Source: Sulfitobacter sp. F26169L (GTDB lineage: Bacteria; Pseudomonadota; Alphaproteobacteria; Rhodobacterales; Rhodobacteraceae). From it: a DNA stretch of 64,000 nucleotides. Below are positions 50,951-59,631 of this stretch, one piece after another. The stretch spans positions 1 through 64,000 of the forward strand of contig NZ_JAPMLP010000001.1 of NCBI RefSeq assembly GCF_026410285.1, in the 5' to 3' direction. How positions within the stretch are numbered: position 1 is the stretch's first letter; each line of letters starts with the position of its first letter. The position numbers and the translations under genes were made by a program. The notes below the pieces were generated by a model, which was not told the DNA's origin, ran no database searches, and was given only the letters and a program-made list of their open reading frames with translations.

Positions 50951-52558
50951 TTACGCCTTCCATGTCTTTTTGAAGGCGTAGTAGTTCATCATCGGGTTGT
51001 TCGGGTCGTTGACGTAGCCGAGGATGTCGTTGGAAACGCCATCCACGAAGTCGTTGAACATCGGCAGGATCACACCGCCCTCTTCGTTCAGCATGCGGCC
51101 CATTTTGGAATAGATTTCCTTACGCTTGCCCTCGTCAAGCTCTGCACGGGCTTCCAGGAGCATCTCGTCAAACTCCGGCCGCTTCCAGCGGGTGTCGTTC
51201 CAATCGGCTGTTGAGAGGTATGCCGTTGAATACATCTGGTCCTGGACAGGACGGCCACCCCAGTACGAGCAGGAGAACGGCTTTACGTTCCAGACCTCGG
51301 ACCAGTAGCCATCGTTCGGCTCGCGCTTGATCTCAAGCGGGATGCCAGCTGCCTGACAGGATTGTTGGAACAGCGCTGCCGCATCGACCGCACCGGGGAA
51401 CGCACCATCAGCAGTGCGCAGGATGATCGGGCTGCCGTCGTGACCGGACTTCGCGTAATGTTCTTTGGCCTTTTCCAGATCAAAGGTGCGCTGTGGAATA
51501 GTTTCGTCGAACAGTGGATAGGCTGCGTTGATCGGGATGTCGTTCCCGATGCTGCCATAACCCTGCAAGATTTTTTCGACCAGTTCTTCACGGTTGCAGG
51601 CGTATTTCAGTGCGAGCCGCAGGTCATTGTTGTCGAAAGGGGCTGTGTCGATATGCGCGATAAACACATAATGGCCACGGCCCGACACGTTCTTGACGCT
51701 CAGGTTCGGGGCGCGGTCCAGCAACTTGGCGATCTTTGGCTCGACGCGGTTGATCACATCCACCTGACCTGATTGCAAAGCGGCGGTCCGCGCGGTGGCA
51801 TCGTTGAGAACAATCACTTCTACACGGTCATAGTGCGCGATTTCTTCCTGTGAGCCGCCCCAGTAATCATCACGGCGCGTCGCGGACGCGCTGACGCCGG
51901 GTTGGTAATCTTCCATAACATAGGGGCCGGTGCCGATGGCGGCGTTCGGATTATCAAATCCACCGTCAGGCTGAATGATCAGGTGATAGTCCGACATCAG
52001 GTAAGGAAGGTCGGCGCTGCCGATTTCGAGTGTGACTTCAAAGATATCGTCGCCATCCGTGCGCATGCCGGAAATGCCTTTGACGATCCCCAATGCACCG
52101 GATTTGGATTCTTCGTTCGAGTGACGTTCCATCGTGCGCATCACATCATTGGCGGTTACGGCCTGACCGTTAGAGAATTTGATGCCAGGACGGATTTTGA
52201 AACGCCATGTTTTTGCGTCTGGCGAGCTTTCCCAGCTTTCGGCGACCAGCCCCTCAGGGCTCCCTTCCGGTGACACTTCGACAAGCGTTTCGCCCCAAAG
52301 GCGGCCAACAGCCAGCGGAACCTGAGATGCCCAGAGTGCCGGGTCTTGGGTGTCGGTACTTTGACCGCCCTGAACACCCATGCGGTACGTACCACCTGCA
52401 ACAGGCTTGGCATGTGCTTCCGCTTGCGCGGACCCCGCCAGCATGGAGTTCGCAACAGCTGCGGTCACGCCGAGGGCCGCCGCGCGGGCAACAAACTCAC
52501 GGCGGGTCATCAGGCCCTTGGTGACGGCTGTGCTCAGCTGTTTAAGTTGATCGTTCAT
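50951..52558 (-). CDS. Periplasmic substrate-binding protein, family 5, Tat signal
   Basis: The 535-residue product has a twin-arginine signal (TRREFVARAAALG, residues 18-30, cleavage after AGSAQA near 46). Peptide/nickel-binding protein domain follows (SBP_bac_5), including FKIRPGIKFSNGQAVTANDV. The start at 52558 has GGGAG upstream and puts the signal close to the N-terminus; an earlier in-frame ATG at 52597 adds 13 residues. Tat export suggests folding in the cytoplasm. Ligand probably a peptide or amino-acid conjugate, consistent with the CocE hydrolase upstream. Confidence 0.93.
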   Translation of the reverse strand: MNDQLKQLSTAVTKGLMTRREFVARAAALGVTAAVANSMLAGSAQAEAHAKPVAGGTYRMGVQGGQSTDTQDPALWASQVPLAVGRLWGETLVEVSPEGSPEGLVAESWESSPDAKTWRFKIRPGIKFSNGQAVTANDVMRTMERHSNEESKSGALGIVKGISGMRTDGDDIFEVTLEIGSADLPYLMSDYHLIIQPDGGFDNPNAAIGTGPYVMEDYQPGVSASATRRDDYWGGSQEEIAHYDRVEVIVLNDATARTAALQSGQVDVINRVEPKIAKLLDRAPNLSVKNVSGRGHYVFIAHIDTAPFDNNDLRLALKYACNREELVEKILQGYGSIGNDIPINAAYPLFDETIPQRTFDLEKAKEHYAKSGHDGSPIILRTADGAFPGAVDAAALFQQSCQAAGIPLEIKREPNDGYWSEVWNVKPFSCSYWGGRPVQDQMYSTAYLSTADWNDTRWKRPEFDEMLLEARAELDEGKRKEIYSKMGRMLNEEGGVILPMFNDFVDGVSNDILGYVNDPNNPMMNYYAFKKTWKA

Positions 52559-52657
52559 AGTGTGGTTCTCCCAGTTGGAATCGCGGGTCTGTTGCACGCG
52601 CTGTTTTTCAGTGGTGAAGCAAAGTTACGCATTTAGCGCGGTGTCGCAAGGTTAAAT

Positions 52658-52669
52658 CCCCGAAAGGGG
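52658..52669 (-). repeat. Small CCCC-GAAA-GGGG hairpin
   Basis: A 4-bp stem lies between the CocE hydrolase gene and the binding-protein gene. On the minus strand it is followed by ATTT. It is short and may be a weak attenuator or a processing site. Confidence 0.3.
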
Positions 52670-52678
52670 GGCCGAGTG

Positions 52679-54676
52679 TCAGAGGTTGTCGCGGGCAATT
52701 TCGTCATTTTCCTCGCGCGAATACACCAGCTTTTCGTTTTCCCAAGCTTCAATTTTAGCATTTAAATAGAAGGCCTTGGCGTCCGAATGCATGGCGCAGC
52801 TGGTGCGGGTTCGCAGGCTGATATTATCGCGCTTAATGGTGTCTTCCCAAATACATTCACCACGCGCCGACAATGGGTCATCGGGGTGAATGTCCCACCG
52901 TTCCTTCGCGACAGAGCCGGAAACCAGACCATGATCGACATCGCGAACCTCGCCAAAATCATCTTCGATTACAAGGCTGTGGGTGCCCGTAACCATATCG
53001 GTTTCCTGACGCCGGATGTGGTTTTCGGGGCGGACTGTTTCGGTTTGCCATGGCTCCGCTGCATCGGGTGGAAGGAACTCCACCTCGTTGCCGCCTGTCG
53101 TCGGGCGCTGGGGCAGTGCGATGCTGCCTTTGGTCAGCGTCAGCTGTGTCGCCTCGGGAGAGGGCCACAGTAGTGGCCAGTAGGCGTTGGAAATTGATAC
53201 CCGCAGCCTGTGACCCGCTGGAATACGGTAGGCAACGTGGTCGAGATTAATCACAACATGTTCGGTCTTATCCGGTGTCATCGGTTGCGGGTCGGCGGCG
53301 CTATGGCGATGCGACAGATTCAGCACGCCATATGTTATGCGTGTTGCCGCTCCGTCAGGATGAATGTGGTTCAACCGCACGGCGATTTGCCCCTGCGGTT
53401 TGTCGCATGACAGGGCAAGTGTCACCCGCGGGGCGCCGACAAGATCCATATCGGCGTCCAGCGGTGCGGAAGTGAATGTAGTTGACAGCGCGTCATCGGC
53501 ACGCTGATCGCCCGGCATTTCGGGTCCAAGCCAGATCGCACAATATTCACCCGCGCTGGCGCCGCAATGCGCAGGTGAGGTGATGGTTTCGCTGATCGCC
53601 TGGGGGGCTTCGCCTAGCGTTCCGTTTGCGCCCAGATTAAGTGTTTGTACGGGCAGGTGCGTTGTGGCCCCATTCTGTTCCGCGATCCAGCGACCGGGGC
53701 GTTCGGTATACCATGCGGCGGGCCGCACCCCGTCCATCAGGTAAGCGCGGTAATCGGGATCGTCCTGCACACCGGTATCGACACCTTTGAGCCAGTGGTC
53801 CCACCAACGCAGCGCCTCTTGCAAAAAGCCGATGCGCGGTTCGGGCGCAGCGAAATGGGGATACTTGTGCACCCATGGTCCAACAATTCCTTTTGCATCG
53901 TCAAGCGCTTCCACCAGTTGCGGTACGGCATTCTTATAAGAGTCACCCCAGCCGCCGACAGCCAGCACCTTCGCCTTCAGCTTTGAATAATCCTCTGAAA
54001 CCGATCCATGCTGCCAATAGGCATCCCGGCGCTGGTGACGCAGCCAGACCGAGGGCAGGAAGGGCTCGTTTTCCAGCCGGTCAAGCCACATTTCGCGCCA
54101 GTTTTCGCGCAGCGCGGGATCAGGTGCGCGGCTCGAATAACTCCACATCGTGGCCCCCCAGCCAAGATTCTCGTTCAGCAGGCAGCCGCCCTTGTAATGG
54201 ATGTCGTCAGCAAATCGATCGACGGTAGAGCACAGTGTTATAATTGCCTTCAAAGGTTCCGGCGCAAGGGCAGCAACCTGAAGCGAGTTGAATCCGCCCC
54301 AGCTGATCCCCATCATGCCGACATGACCATTGCACCACGGCTGTGCTGCGGCCCAATTGATAACTTCGACCGCGTCGGCCAGTTCCTGCGGCGTGTATTC
54401 ATCCTCCATCAACCCTTCGCTGTCGCCATTGCCACGGCTGTCGACCCGCGCGCAGGCATATCCGCGCTGCGCAAAATATGGGTGTGTTAGCGCATCGCGC
54501 GCACAGGTTCCGTCGCGCTTGCGATAGGGTAGAAACTCAAGGATCAGGGGAACCGGATCGCTGTCTGCATCTACCGGACGCCAGAGCCGCGTTGAAAGGC
54601 GGGTTCCGTCAGAAAGTACAATTATGTGATCGGGGTCTTCGGTCAGGTCGCGCAAAGCGTTGTTTTTATCTGTCAT
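52679..54676 (-). CDS. CocE/NonD-family hydrolase (X-Pro dipeptidyl-peptidase-like)
   Basis: The 665-residue product has an S15/CocE alpha/beta-hydrolase domain with the nucleophile in GISWGG (about 122-127), and a C-terminal jelly-roll domain typical of X-Pro dipeptidyl peptidases and cocaine esterase (from about 360). There is no signal peptide, so it acts in the cytoplasm on an imported ester or amide, consistent with the importer genes behind it. I use the ATG at 54676; upstream in-frame extension to 54754 is unlike the family. It is first on the minus strand. Confidence 0.88.
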   Translation of the reverse strand: MTDKNNALRDLTEDPDHIIVLSDGTRLSTRLWRPVDADSDPVPLILEFLPYRKRDGTCARDALTHPYFAQRGYACARVDSRGNGDSEGLMEDEYTPQELADAVEVINWAAAQPWCNGHVGMMGISWGGFNSLQVAALAPEPLKAIITLCSTVDRFADDIHYKGGCLLNENLGWGATMWSYSSRAPDPALRENWREMWLDRLENEPFLPSVWLRHQRRDAYWQHGSVSEDYSKLKAKVLAVGGWGDSYKNAVPQLVEALDDAKGIVGPWVHKYPHFAAPEPRIGFLQEALRWWDHWLKGVDTGVQDDPDYRAYLMDGVRPAAWYTERPGRWIAEQNGATTHLPVQTLNLGANGTLGEAPQAISETITSPAHCGASAGEYCAIWLGPEMPGDQRADDALSTTFTSAPLDADMDLVGAPRVTLALSCDKPQGQIAVRLNHIHPDGAATRITYGVLNLSHRHSAADPQPMTPDKTEHVVINLDHVAYRIPAGHRLRVSISNAYWPLLWPSPEATQLTLTKGSIALPQRPTTGGNEVEFLPPDAAEPWQTETVRPENHIRRQETDMVTGTHSLVIEDDFGEVRDVDHGLVSGSVAKERWDIHPDDPLSARGECIWEDTIKRDNISLRTRTSCAMHSDAKAFYLNAKIEAWENEKLVYSREENDEIARDNL

Positions 54677-55008
54677 GTGTCTATCGTCTGTACAGCCGCG
54701 CAATATGTCAACGTGTGAAGTCACTTTGCACCGTAACGTGTTGATCAGAATCATAATGTTGGATCACGAGACATAGCGCTGATTAACTGGGGTTCTTCGC
54801 AGTGTTGTTGCAGAGGGCGCACATATATGAATCTACGGGGAAAATCTGTTGATAAAACACTGGATTTTACAGATTCGTGAGAATAATGTGACGAAATAAC
54901 GGTGAAATCACGGCGCGCTCGAACGGGCCGGATAGCAGCAAAACAAAAAAAATTAGAATCAAGTGACCTGCAAAAAAGCAGGCACTTTCGAGGTAGAGTG
55001 GTAAAACT
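54677..55008. other. Divergent AT-rich regulatory region between CocE hydrolase and adhesin genes
   Basis: This 332-base spacer is clearly richer in A and T than the flanking genes, as expected for a regulated promoter region. A 7-base inverted repeat, AATCTGT (54843-54849) with ACAGATT (54869-54875), surrounds a 19-base spacer and could be a regulator site. No further gene is seen. Confidence 0.45.
54961..54987 (+). promoter_or_regulatory. 5' leader hairpin of the adhesin gene
   Basis: AAGTG-(A)-CCTGC pairs with GCAGG-CACTT around AAAAAA: a 10-bp stem with one bulged base ending 21 bases before the ATG at 55009, just upstream of the presumed ribosome-binding region GAGGTAGAGTGG. Confidence 0.55.
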
Positions 55009-58000
55009 ATGAAGGCGATTGATTTCGTTGTCCGCGGAAGTGCGGGCGGCATGCAACGTGGTACTGTAGCAGCAGATGTTCAGGACCAAGTTATTGTGGC
55101 CGGTGCCGGTCAGGAAATTTCCATTAATGCACGTCAGTCAGACTTCGCGAGCCAAGTGCGCTCGGGGGACAAATTGGTGATATCGCTTGCCGATGGACGG
55201 ACGATTACGATTGACAATTTCTTTAACGATGCGGGTGAGGCGAACCGTCTGTTTGTTTCTGCAGATGGCTACCTCAACGAGGTAAGCTTTATTGATCAGG
55301 GTCAGGGCAATCTACACGCTCAGTATGGCCCAACTGCAGAATGGGGCAAGTGGAGCCCGTCTGACGAGCTGATCTTTCTTGGCAACTCCGAAGTGGCGGG
55401 TGTTCCGCTGCCGGCGGGCGGTGCGGACGATGTTTCGATGCTGGGTGCGGCCTTGTTGGGCGGCAGTGGATTGTTCGGCAGCGGCGCTGCAATCGCAGCG
55501 GGCCTAGGCGGTGCGGCGGTTCTCGGCAGCATGAGCGGTGGGGGTGATGACGGCCCTGCAGACCCGTATGTGAATGACGAAGAATCAAACGTTGTTATTG
55601 GTGGTGATGATGCCGATGAATCGCTGACCATCACTGGCGGCGGCGAGCCGGGTGACGATGTGACTGTGACTGTCGGTGACAAAACAGTCGGCACTGTGAT
55701 TGATGATGATGGAAAATTCGAAGCCGTGTTCGACGGAGAGAATTTCCCCGATGATGGCGTTTATGACTCCACTGTTACGGTGACCAACGGCGACGGTGAC
55801 GAGACAGATCTGGGCGGACCATCTTTTGAAATCGATACGACCGCACCGGAAATCGTGTTTACGTCCGGCACGGAATCGACAGGTGACTTCTTTAACGAAG
55901 CCAGCTTTGCCGAAGGCGTGACAATCACCGGCACCGGCGAGGCGGGTGCAACGCTTGACGTCACTATCAACGGAAACACACAATCAACTGTCGTCGGTGA
56001 AGACGGCGGATGGACTGTTTCGTGGGAAGCGGGTGCATTCGAAGCCGGCGAATATACAACCGGCGTCACCGTGGTAGCAACCGACAGCTTCGGCAACAGC
56101 GGCAGCTACACTGAAACACTTGTTATTGATACCGTGACGTCCGTCACGGTTGATACCGCAGCCATCGGTGGTGACGGCACCATCAACGGTGTAGAGCATA
56201 CGGACGGCGTATCCTTTTCCGGCACAGCGCAGGCGGGTTCCTCTGTTGAGGTGACGGTTGCGGGGACAACGCACACTGTTATCGCAACGGAAACAGGCAC
56301 TTGGTCTGCGACGTTCACTTCCAGCGAACTGGCCGTGGGTGAATACACCGGCACAGTTACTGTTGTGGCGACCGACGTTCATGGCAATGTCGCAAGCACC
56401 TCGGGCACCTACGATCTTGACACGCTGGTGCGTGACTTCTCGATCACCTCCAGCACCGGAGGTTCAGATGGTGTGATCAACGCAGAAGAAGCAGCTCAGC
56501 CGCTGACGGTTTCAGGCATGACCGAGCCGGGTTCGTCCGTGACGGTTGCATTGGGTGAAGCCACTGCAACAGCAGTTGTTGCGGCAGATGGCAGCTGGAC
56601 CGCCACTTTCGCCGCAGGCTCTGTTGCGGCGGGTACATATACCGCAACAATGACAGCCACCGCGACAGACGCGGCAGGCAACATCGACACGGCAACCACG
56701 TCTGTTGTGGTTGATACCGACGCAGGTGTATTGACCATTGACAGCGCACCGGTTGAGGGTGACGACATCGTCAACGAAGCGGAAGCCAGCGATGGCGTGG
56801 TTCTGACCGGTACTGCGGACGCAGGTGCTGTGGTTACCGTGACAATGGAAGGTGTCAGCCATAACGTTGTGGCCAAAGCCGACGGAACATGGGAAGCGTT
56901 CTTCTCTGCCTCCGATGTCGCTGCGGGTGTTTATACTGCTGAAATCACTGCAACCACGACAGATGCCTACGGTAACAGCCGCTCGGCGTCCGACAGCGTA
57001 GAGGTCGACACGCGTGTTGATAACCTCGGCATCAATGCAAATGATATCGGCGTAGACAACATCATCAGCGGTGCGGAGCATGGCGGCAGCGTCACTGTGA
57101 CCGGCTCAACCGAGGTTGGCTCTACTGCTGTGGTGGTAACTCTGGGCGGGCAGACAGCATCTGCCACTGTGGATGCAGCCGGAAAATGGAGCGCGGTATT
57201 TAACGGCAGCGCACTGGAGACAGGCACATACACTGCAGACGTTGGCGTAACCGCGACAGATGCCGCTGGTAACGTCAAAACTGCCGCCGCAACCGTGGAT
57301 GTGGATACTGAAGTTGTGCCATTTGACATGACCAGCAACTCTGCTGGTACAGATCAGGTCGTCAACGCTGCCGAAGCCGCGGCGGGAATTGATCTGGGTG
57401 GTTCGGTCGAAGCAGGCTCAACTGTTGTCGTCACCTTTGATGGAAAGCCACATAACGCAGATGTGGACACCGCGGGGAACTGGTCGCTGACTATTGACGC
57501 TGCCGATATCCGCAGCGGTACCTATGACGCGGAGATTTCTGTCGAAGCCACTGATCATGTCGGCAACAAAGCTGTGATTAATGACATTCTGTCAATTGAT
57601 ACAGATGCACCCGACGGCCCGATCATCAAATCCTTCACCGAAGGGTCTGACGGTTTTCGCGGTATTTCGATCGAAACTGTCATGGAAAACGGTGAGCCGA
57701 CAACAGATGTACAAAGTGTTGTGCAGGTTGCTGCAGATGGTTCTATTTCCGAAGTACAGGGTGAGCAGGGTACAAACTCACGCGGTGAAACAACGTTTGA
57801 ATTTGCCGCAGATGTTCCTAACGGATCACAACTGATCGTCAACGCAACCGACCTGGCAGGCAACACATCGGGCACCTACCTGGTTCTGGATGACGAAGCC
57901 GCCACTGATACAGTTGATCTGACCAACATGGCGCTGGGTGACTTCCAGATCGAAAACCTCGATCTCGACTTTGCAGAAGCCGCAAGTGTTGTCATCGACG

Positions 58001-58191
58001 AGGCAAGCTTGCTGGCCCTGTCCACAGCAACCAACACGCTGACAATCCGCGGCTCTGCCGAAGATCTGGTCACCATTCAGGGTGGCGAAGAAGACGGCAC
58101 CCGCGAAGTCGACGGCCAGACCTTCAACGTTTACAACGTTGGTGATGAAGGCACGCTATTGATCGAGCAGGAAGTCCCCGTCATCATCTAA
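55009..58191 (+). CDS. BapA-like repeat adhesin, type I-secreted
   Basis: The 1060-residue protein has no Sec signal. Residues 1-75 form a BapA-type prefix domain. Residues 140-180 are a hydrophobic Gly/Ala-rich stretch. From about 190 to 865 come a partial and then six Ig-like repeats of about 95-100 residues (SGTAxAGSSVxVTV ... GTWSATF ... GxYTxxVTVxATDxxGN ... VDT). A C-terminal domain (about 940-1060) ends in a hydrophobic VPVII after an acidic region, as in type I secretion signals. The protein is very acidic. It is followed by TolC-like, ABC and HlyD-like genes, so it is the secreted biofilm/adhesion substrate. No classical RTX nonapeptides are visible. A hairpin in the 5' leader and one after the gene probably set its expression. 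Confidence 0.92.
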   Translation: MKAIDFVVRGSAGGMQRGTVAADVQDQVIVAGAGQEISINARQSDFASQVRSGDKLVISLADGRTITIDNFFNDAGEANRLFVSADGYLNEVSFIDQGQGNLHAQYGPTAEWGKWSPSDELIFLGNSEVAGVPLPAGGADDVSMLGAALLGGSGLFGSGAAIAAGLGGAAVLGSMSGGGDDGPADPYVNDEESNVVIGGDDADESLTITGGGEPGDDVTVTVGDKTVGTVIDDDGKFEAVFDGENFPDDGVYDSTVTVTNGDGDETDLGGPSFEIDTTAPEIVFTSGTESTGDFFNEASFAEGVTITGTGEAGATLDVTINGNTQSTVVGEDGGWTVSWEAGAFEAGEYTTGVTVVATDSFGNSGSYTETLVIDTVTSVTVDTAAIGGDGTINGVEHTDGVSFSGTAQAGSSVEVTVAGTTHTVIATETGTWSATFTSSELAVGEYTGTVTVVATDVHGNVASTSGTYDLDTLVRDFSITSSTGGSDGVINAEEAAQPLTVSGMTEPGSSVTVALGEATATAVVAADGSWTATFAAGSVAAGTYTATMTATATDAAGNIDTATTSVVVDTDAGVLTIDSAPVEGDDIVNEAEASDGVVLTGTADAGAVVTVTMEGVSHNVVAKADGTWEAFFSASDVAAGVYTAEITATTTDAYGNSRSASDSVEVDTRVDNLGINANDIGVDNIISGAEHGGSVTVTGSTEVGSTAVVVTLGGQTASATVDAAGKWSAVFNGSALETGTYTADVGVTATDAAGNVKTAAATVDVDTEVVPFDMTSNSAGTDQVVNAAEAAAGIDLGGSVEAGSTVVVTFDGKPHNADVDTAGNWSLTIDAADIRSGTYDAEISVEATDHVGNKAVINDILSIDTDAPDGPIIKSFTEGSDGFRGISIETVMENGEPTTDVQSVVQVAADGSISEVQGEQGTNSRGETTFEFAADVPNGSQLIVNATDLAGNTSGTYLVLDDEAATDTVDLTNMALGDFQIENLDLDFAEAASVVIDEASLLALSTATNTLTIRGSAEDLVTIQGGEEDGTREVDGQTFNVYNVGDEGTLLIEQEVPVII
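55830..57600 (+). repeat. Ig-like coding repeats of the adhesin
   Basis: Six successive units of about 290-300 bases encode the Ig-like domains. They share protein motifs (AGSSVxVTV, GTWxAxF, ATDxxGN) but are diverged in DNA, so they are old duplications rather than recent copies. Confidence 0.8.
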
Positions 58192-58210
58192 GATGAACGG
58201 CTGAAAACAA

Positions 58211-58245
58211 GGGGATGCGGCGGGGCCAAACCACCGCCGCACCCC
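58211..58245 (+). terminator. Strong hairpin between adhesin and secretion genes
   Basis: GGGG-(A)-TGCGGCGG pairs with CCGCCGCA-CCCC: a 12-bp GC-rich stem with one bulge and a 10-base loop, 20 bases after the adhesin stop. It is followed by an A-rich, not T-rich, stretch. It probably reduces read-through or stabilises the adhesin message, so that much adhesin and little exporter is made. Confidence 0.6.
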
Positions 58246-58308
58246 AAACAAAAACAATAAAAACAAAGATAAAAATATACATAAATATCGGCACGTTAAG
58301 GGCAGGAT

Positions 58309-59631
58309 ATGGGGCAGTGTAGGCTAAAGACGGCAGCGTTGTGCACGAGTGCGCTCGCGTTGGCGGGGTGTTTATCGGATGTAGGTGGCAACGCAGATGC
58401 GCCGGATGTTGTGGCGATGCAAAGTACGCAGTCCAATACTGTAACTGCGAAACCCACCCATTCCGAAAAGATCAACGCACAAAGTGACATCATTCAGGGT
58501 CTGATCGCCCGCCGTTCCGTGCTGCCCTCGGACAGTGCGTACAGTCGTGTGGCGACTGCGGTTCTAGCGGCCAATTCGCGCAGTGCTGAAAGCGAACTGC
58601 GTGCGGCCCAGTTGCGCGCCCGCGCCGCGTCGAAAAACTGGCTTCCACAGATTGGCCCGAACATCAGCCTGACATCGCTCGGCTCTGTTGTGGCGAATTT
58701 GATCGTCGAGCAGGTGATTTATGACAATGGCCGCAAGATGGGCGAGCGTGAATTTGCCGTTGCGGATGTGGAGGTTGCCGCCGTTGCGCTGGTGACAGAC
58801 ACCAACGAGCGCGTGCGTACTGGGCTGGACCTTTATATCACCGCTGTCGAGGCGCGTGAGAAACACGCGCTCGCCATCAAAAGCGCCAAGGATATCGGGC
58901 ATTTTGAATGGGTGATGCAACAGCGCGTCAATGGCGGTGTCTCCGACAGCTCCGATCTGCATGTCCTGCGCCAGAAACTGTTGGAAATCCGCGCAAGCCA
59001 GTCCGCAGCTTCCGAAACAGCAACCACCGCGATTGCCGAGCTTAACGCAATGTCTATTGGCGATCTGGGCGATGTCCGCGGCACCCCGAACATTCCAGTC
59101 AGCGCCCACATTGCACAGCCGCTTAGCGTGATGCAGGCCGAGGCCGAAAAAATCCGCGCCGTTGCAGCAGCAAAGGTGGACCGCGCAGGCCAGTTGCCGG
59201 GCCTTACCGCTGGTGGCACTGTCGGCAAGAACAGCACTTTCGGACTGAACATAAAATCCGAGGGTCTTCTTGGGCTGGGTACGGGGGATCGTCTGAAAGC
59301 GATCGAAGCGACCAGAGAGGCGGCAGGTCGCCGCGTGTCCCAAGCGACAGAAGACGCTAACCGCCAGTTGCGCAAGTTCGAAGGCCAGATCGCCTCGAAA
59401 GAGCGTCAGGCGCAAGAGGCTGCAGGTCTCACTGCGCAGGCCAAGAGAAATCTCGATCTGTTTCAGGCCCAATACGATGCAGGGCAGCGGCAGGTGATGG
59501 ATGTGGTCGGCGTCTATGAAACATTCGCACGTCAGCAAGAAGCTGAAGTTGCCCTGAAATACGAAGCGATCCGTTTGCGTGTGGCCATGGCCGAGCTTTT
59601 GGGCGTGTTGGCTGATGGATCCGCAATATGA
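58309..59631 (+). CDS. TolC-family outer-membrane channel of the adhesin exporter
   Basis: The 440-residue product has a lipoprotein signal (residues 1-21, lipobox LAGC with Cys21). It then has the duplicated helical/beta layout of TolC proteins, with the conserved QVIYDNGRKMGE near 138-149 in the first beta hairpin region and long helices rich in Ala, Gln and Glu. It forms the outer-membrane tunnel. It is coupled to the ABC gene by ATGA. No other TolC gene is in the window. Confidence 0.88.
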   Translation: MGQCRLKTAALCTSALALAGCLSDVGGNADAPDVVAMQSTQSNTVTAKPTHSEKINAQSDIIQGLIARRSVLPSDSAYSRVATAVLAANSRSAESELRAAQLRARAASKNWLPQIGPNISLTSLGSVVANLIVEQVIYDNGRKMGEREFAVADVEVAAVALVTDTNERVRTGLDLYITAVEAREKHALAIKSAKDIGHFEWVMQQRVNGGVSDSSDLHVLRQKLLEIRASQSAASETATTAIAELNAMSIGDLGDVRGTPNIPVSAHIAQPLSVMQAEAEKIRAVAAAKVDRAGQLPGLTAGGTVGKNSTFGLNIKSEGLLGLGTGDRLKAIEATREAAGRRVSQATEDANRQLRKFEGQIASKERQAQEAAGLTAQAKRNLDLFQAQYDAGQRQVMDVVGVYETFARQQEAEVALKYEAIRLRVAMAELLGVLADGSAI

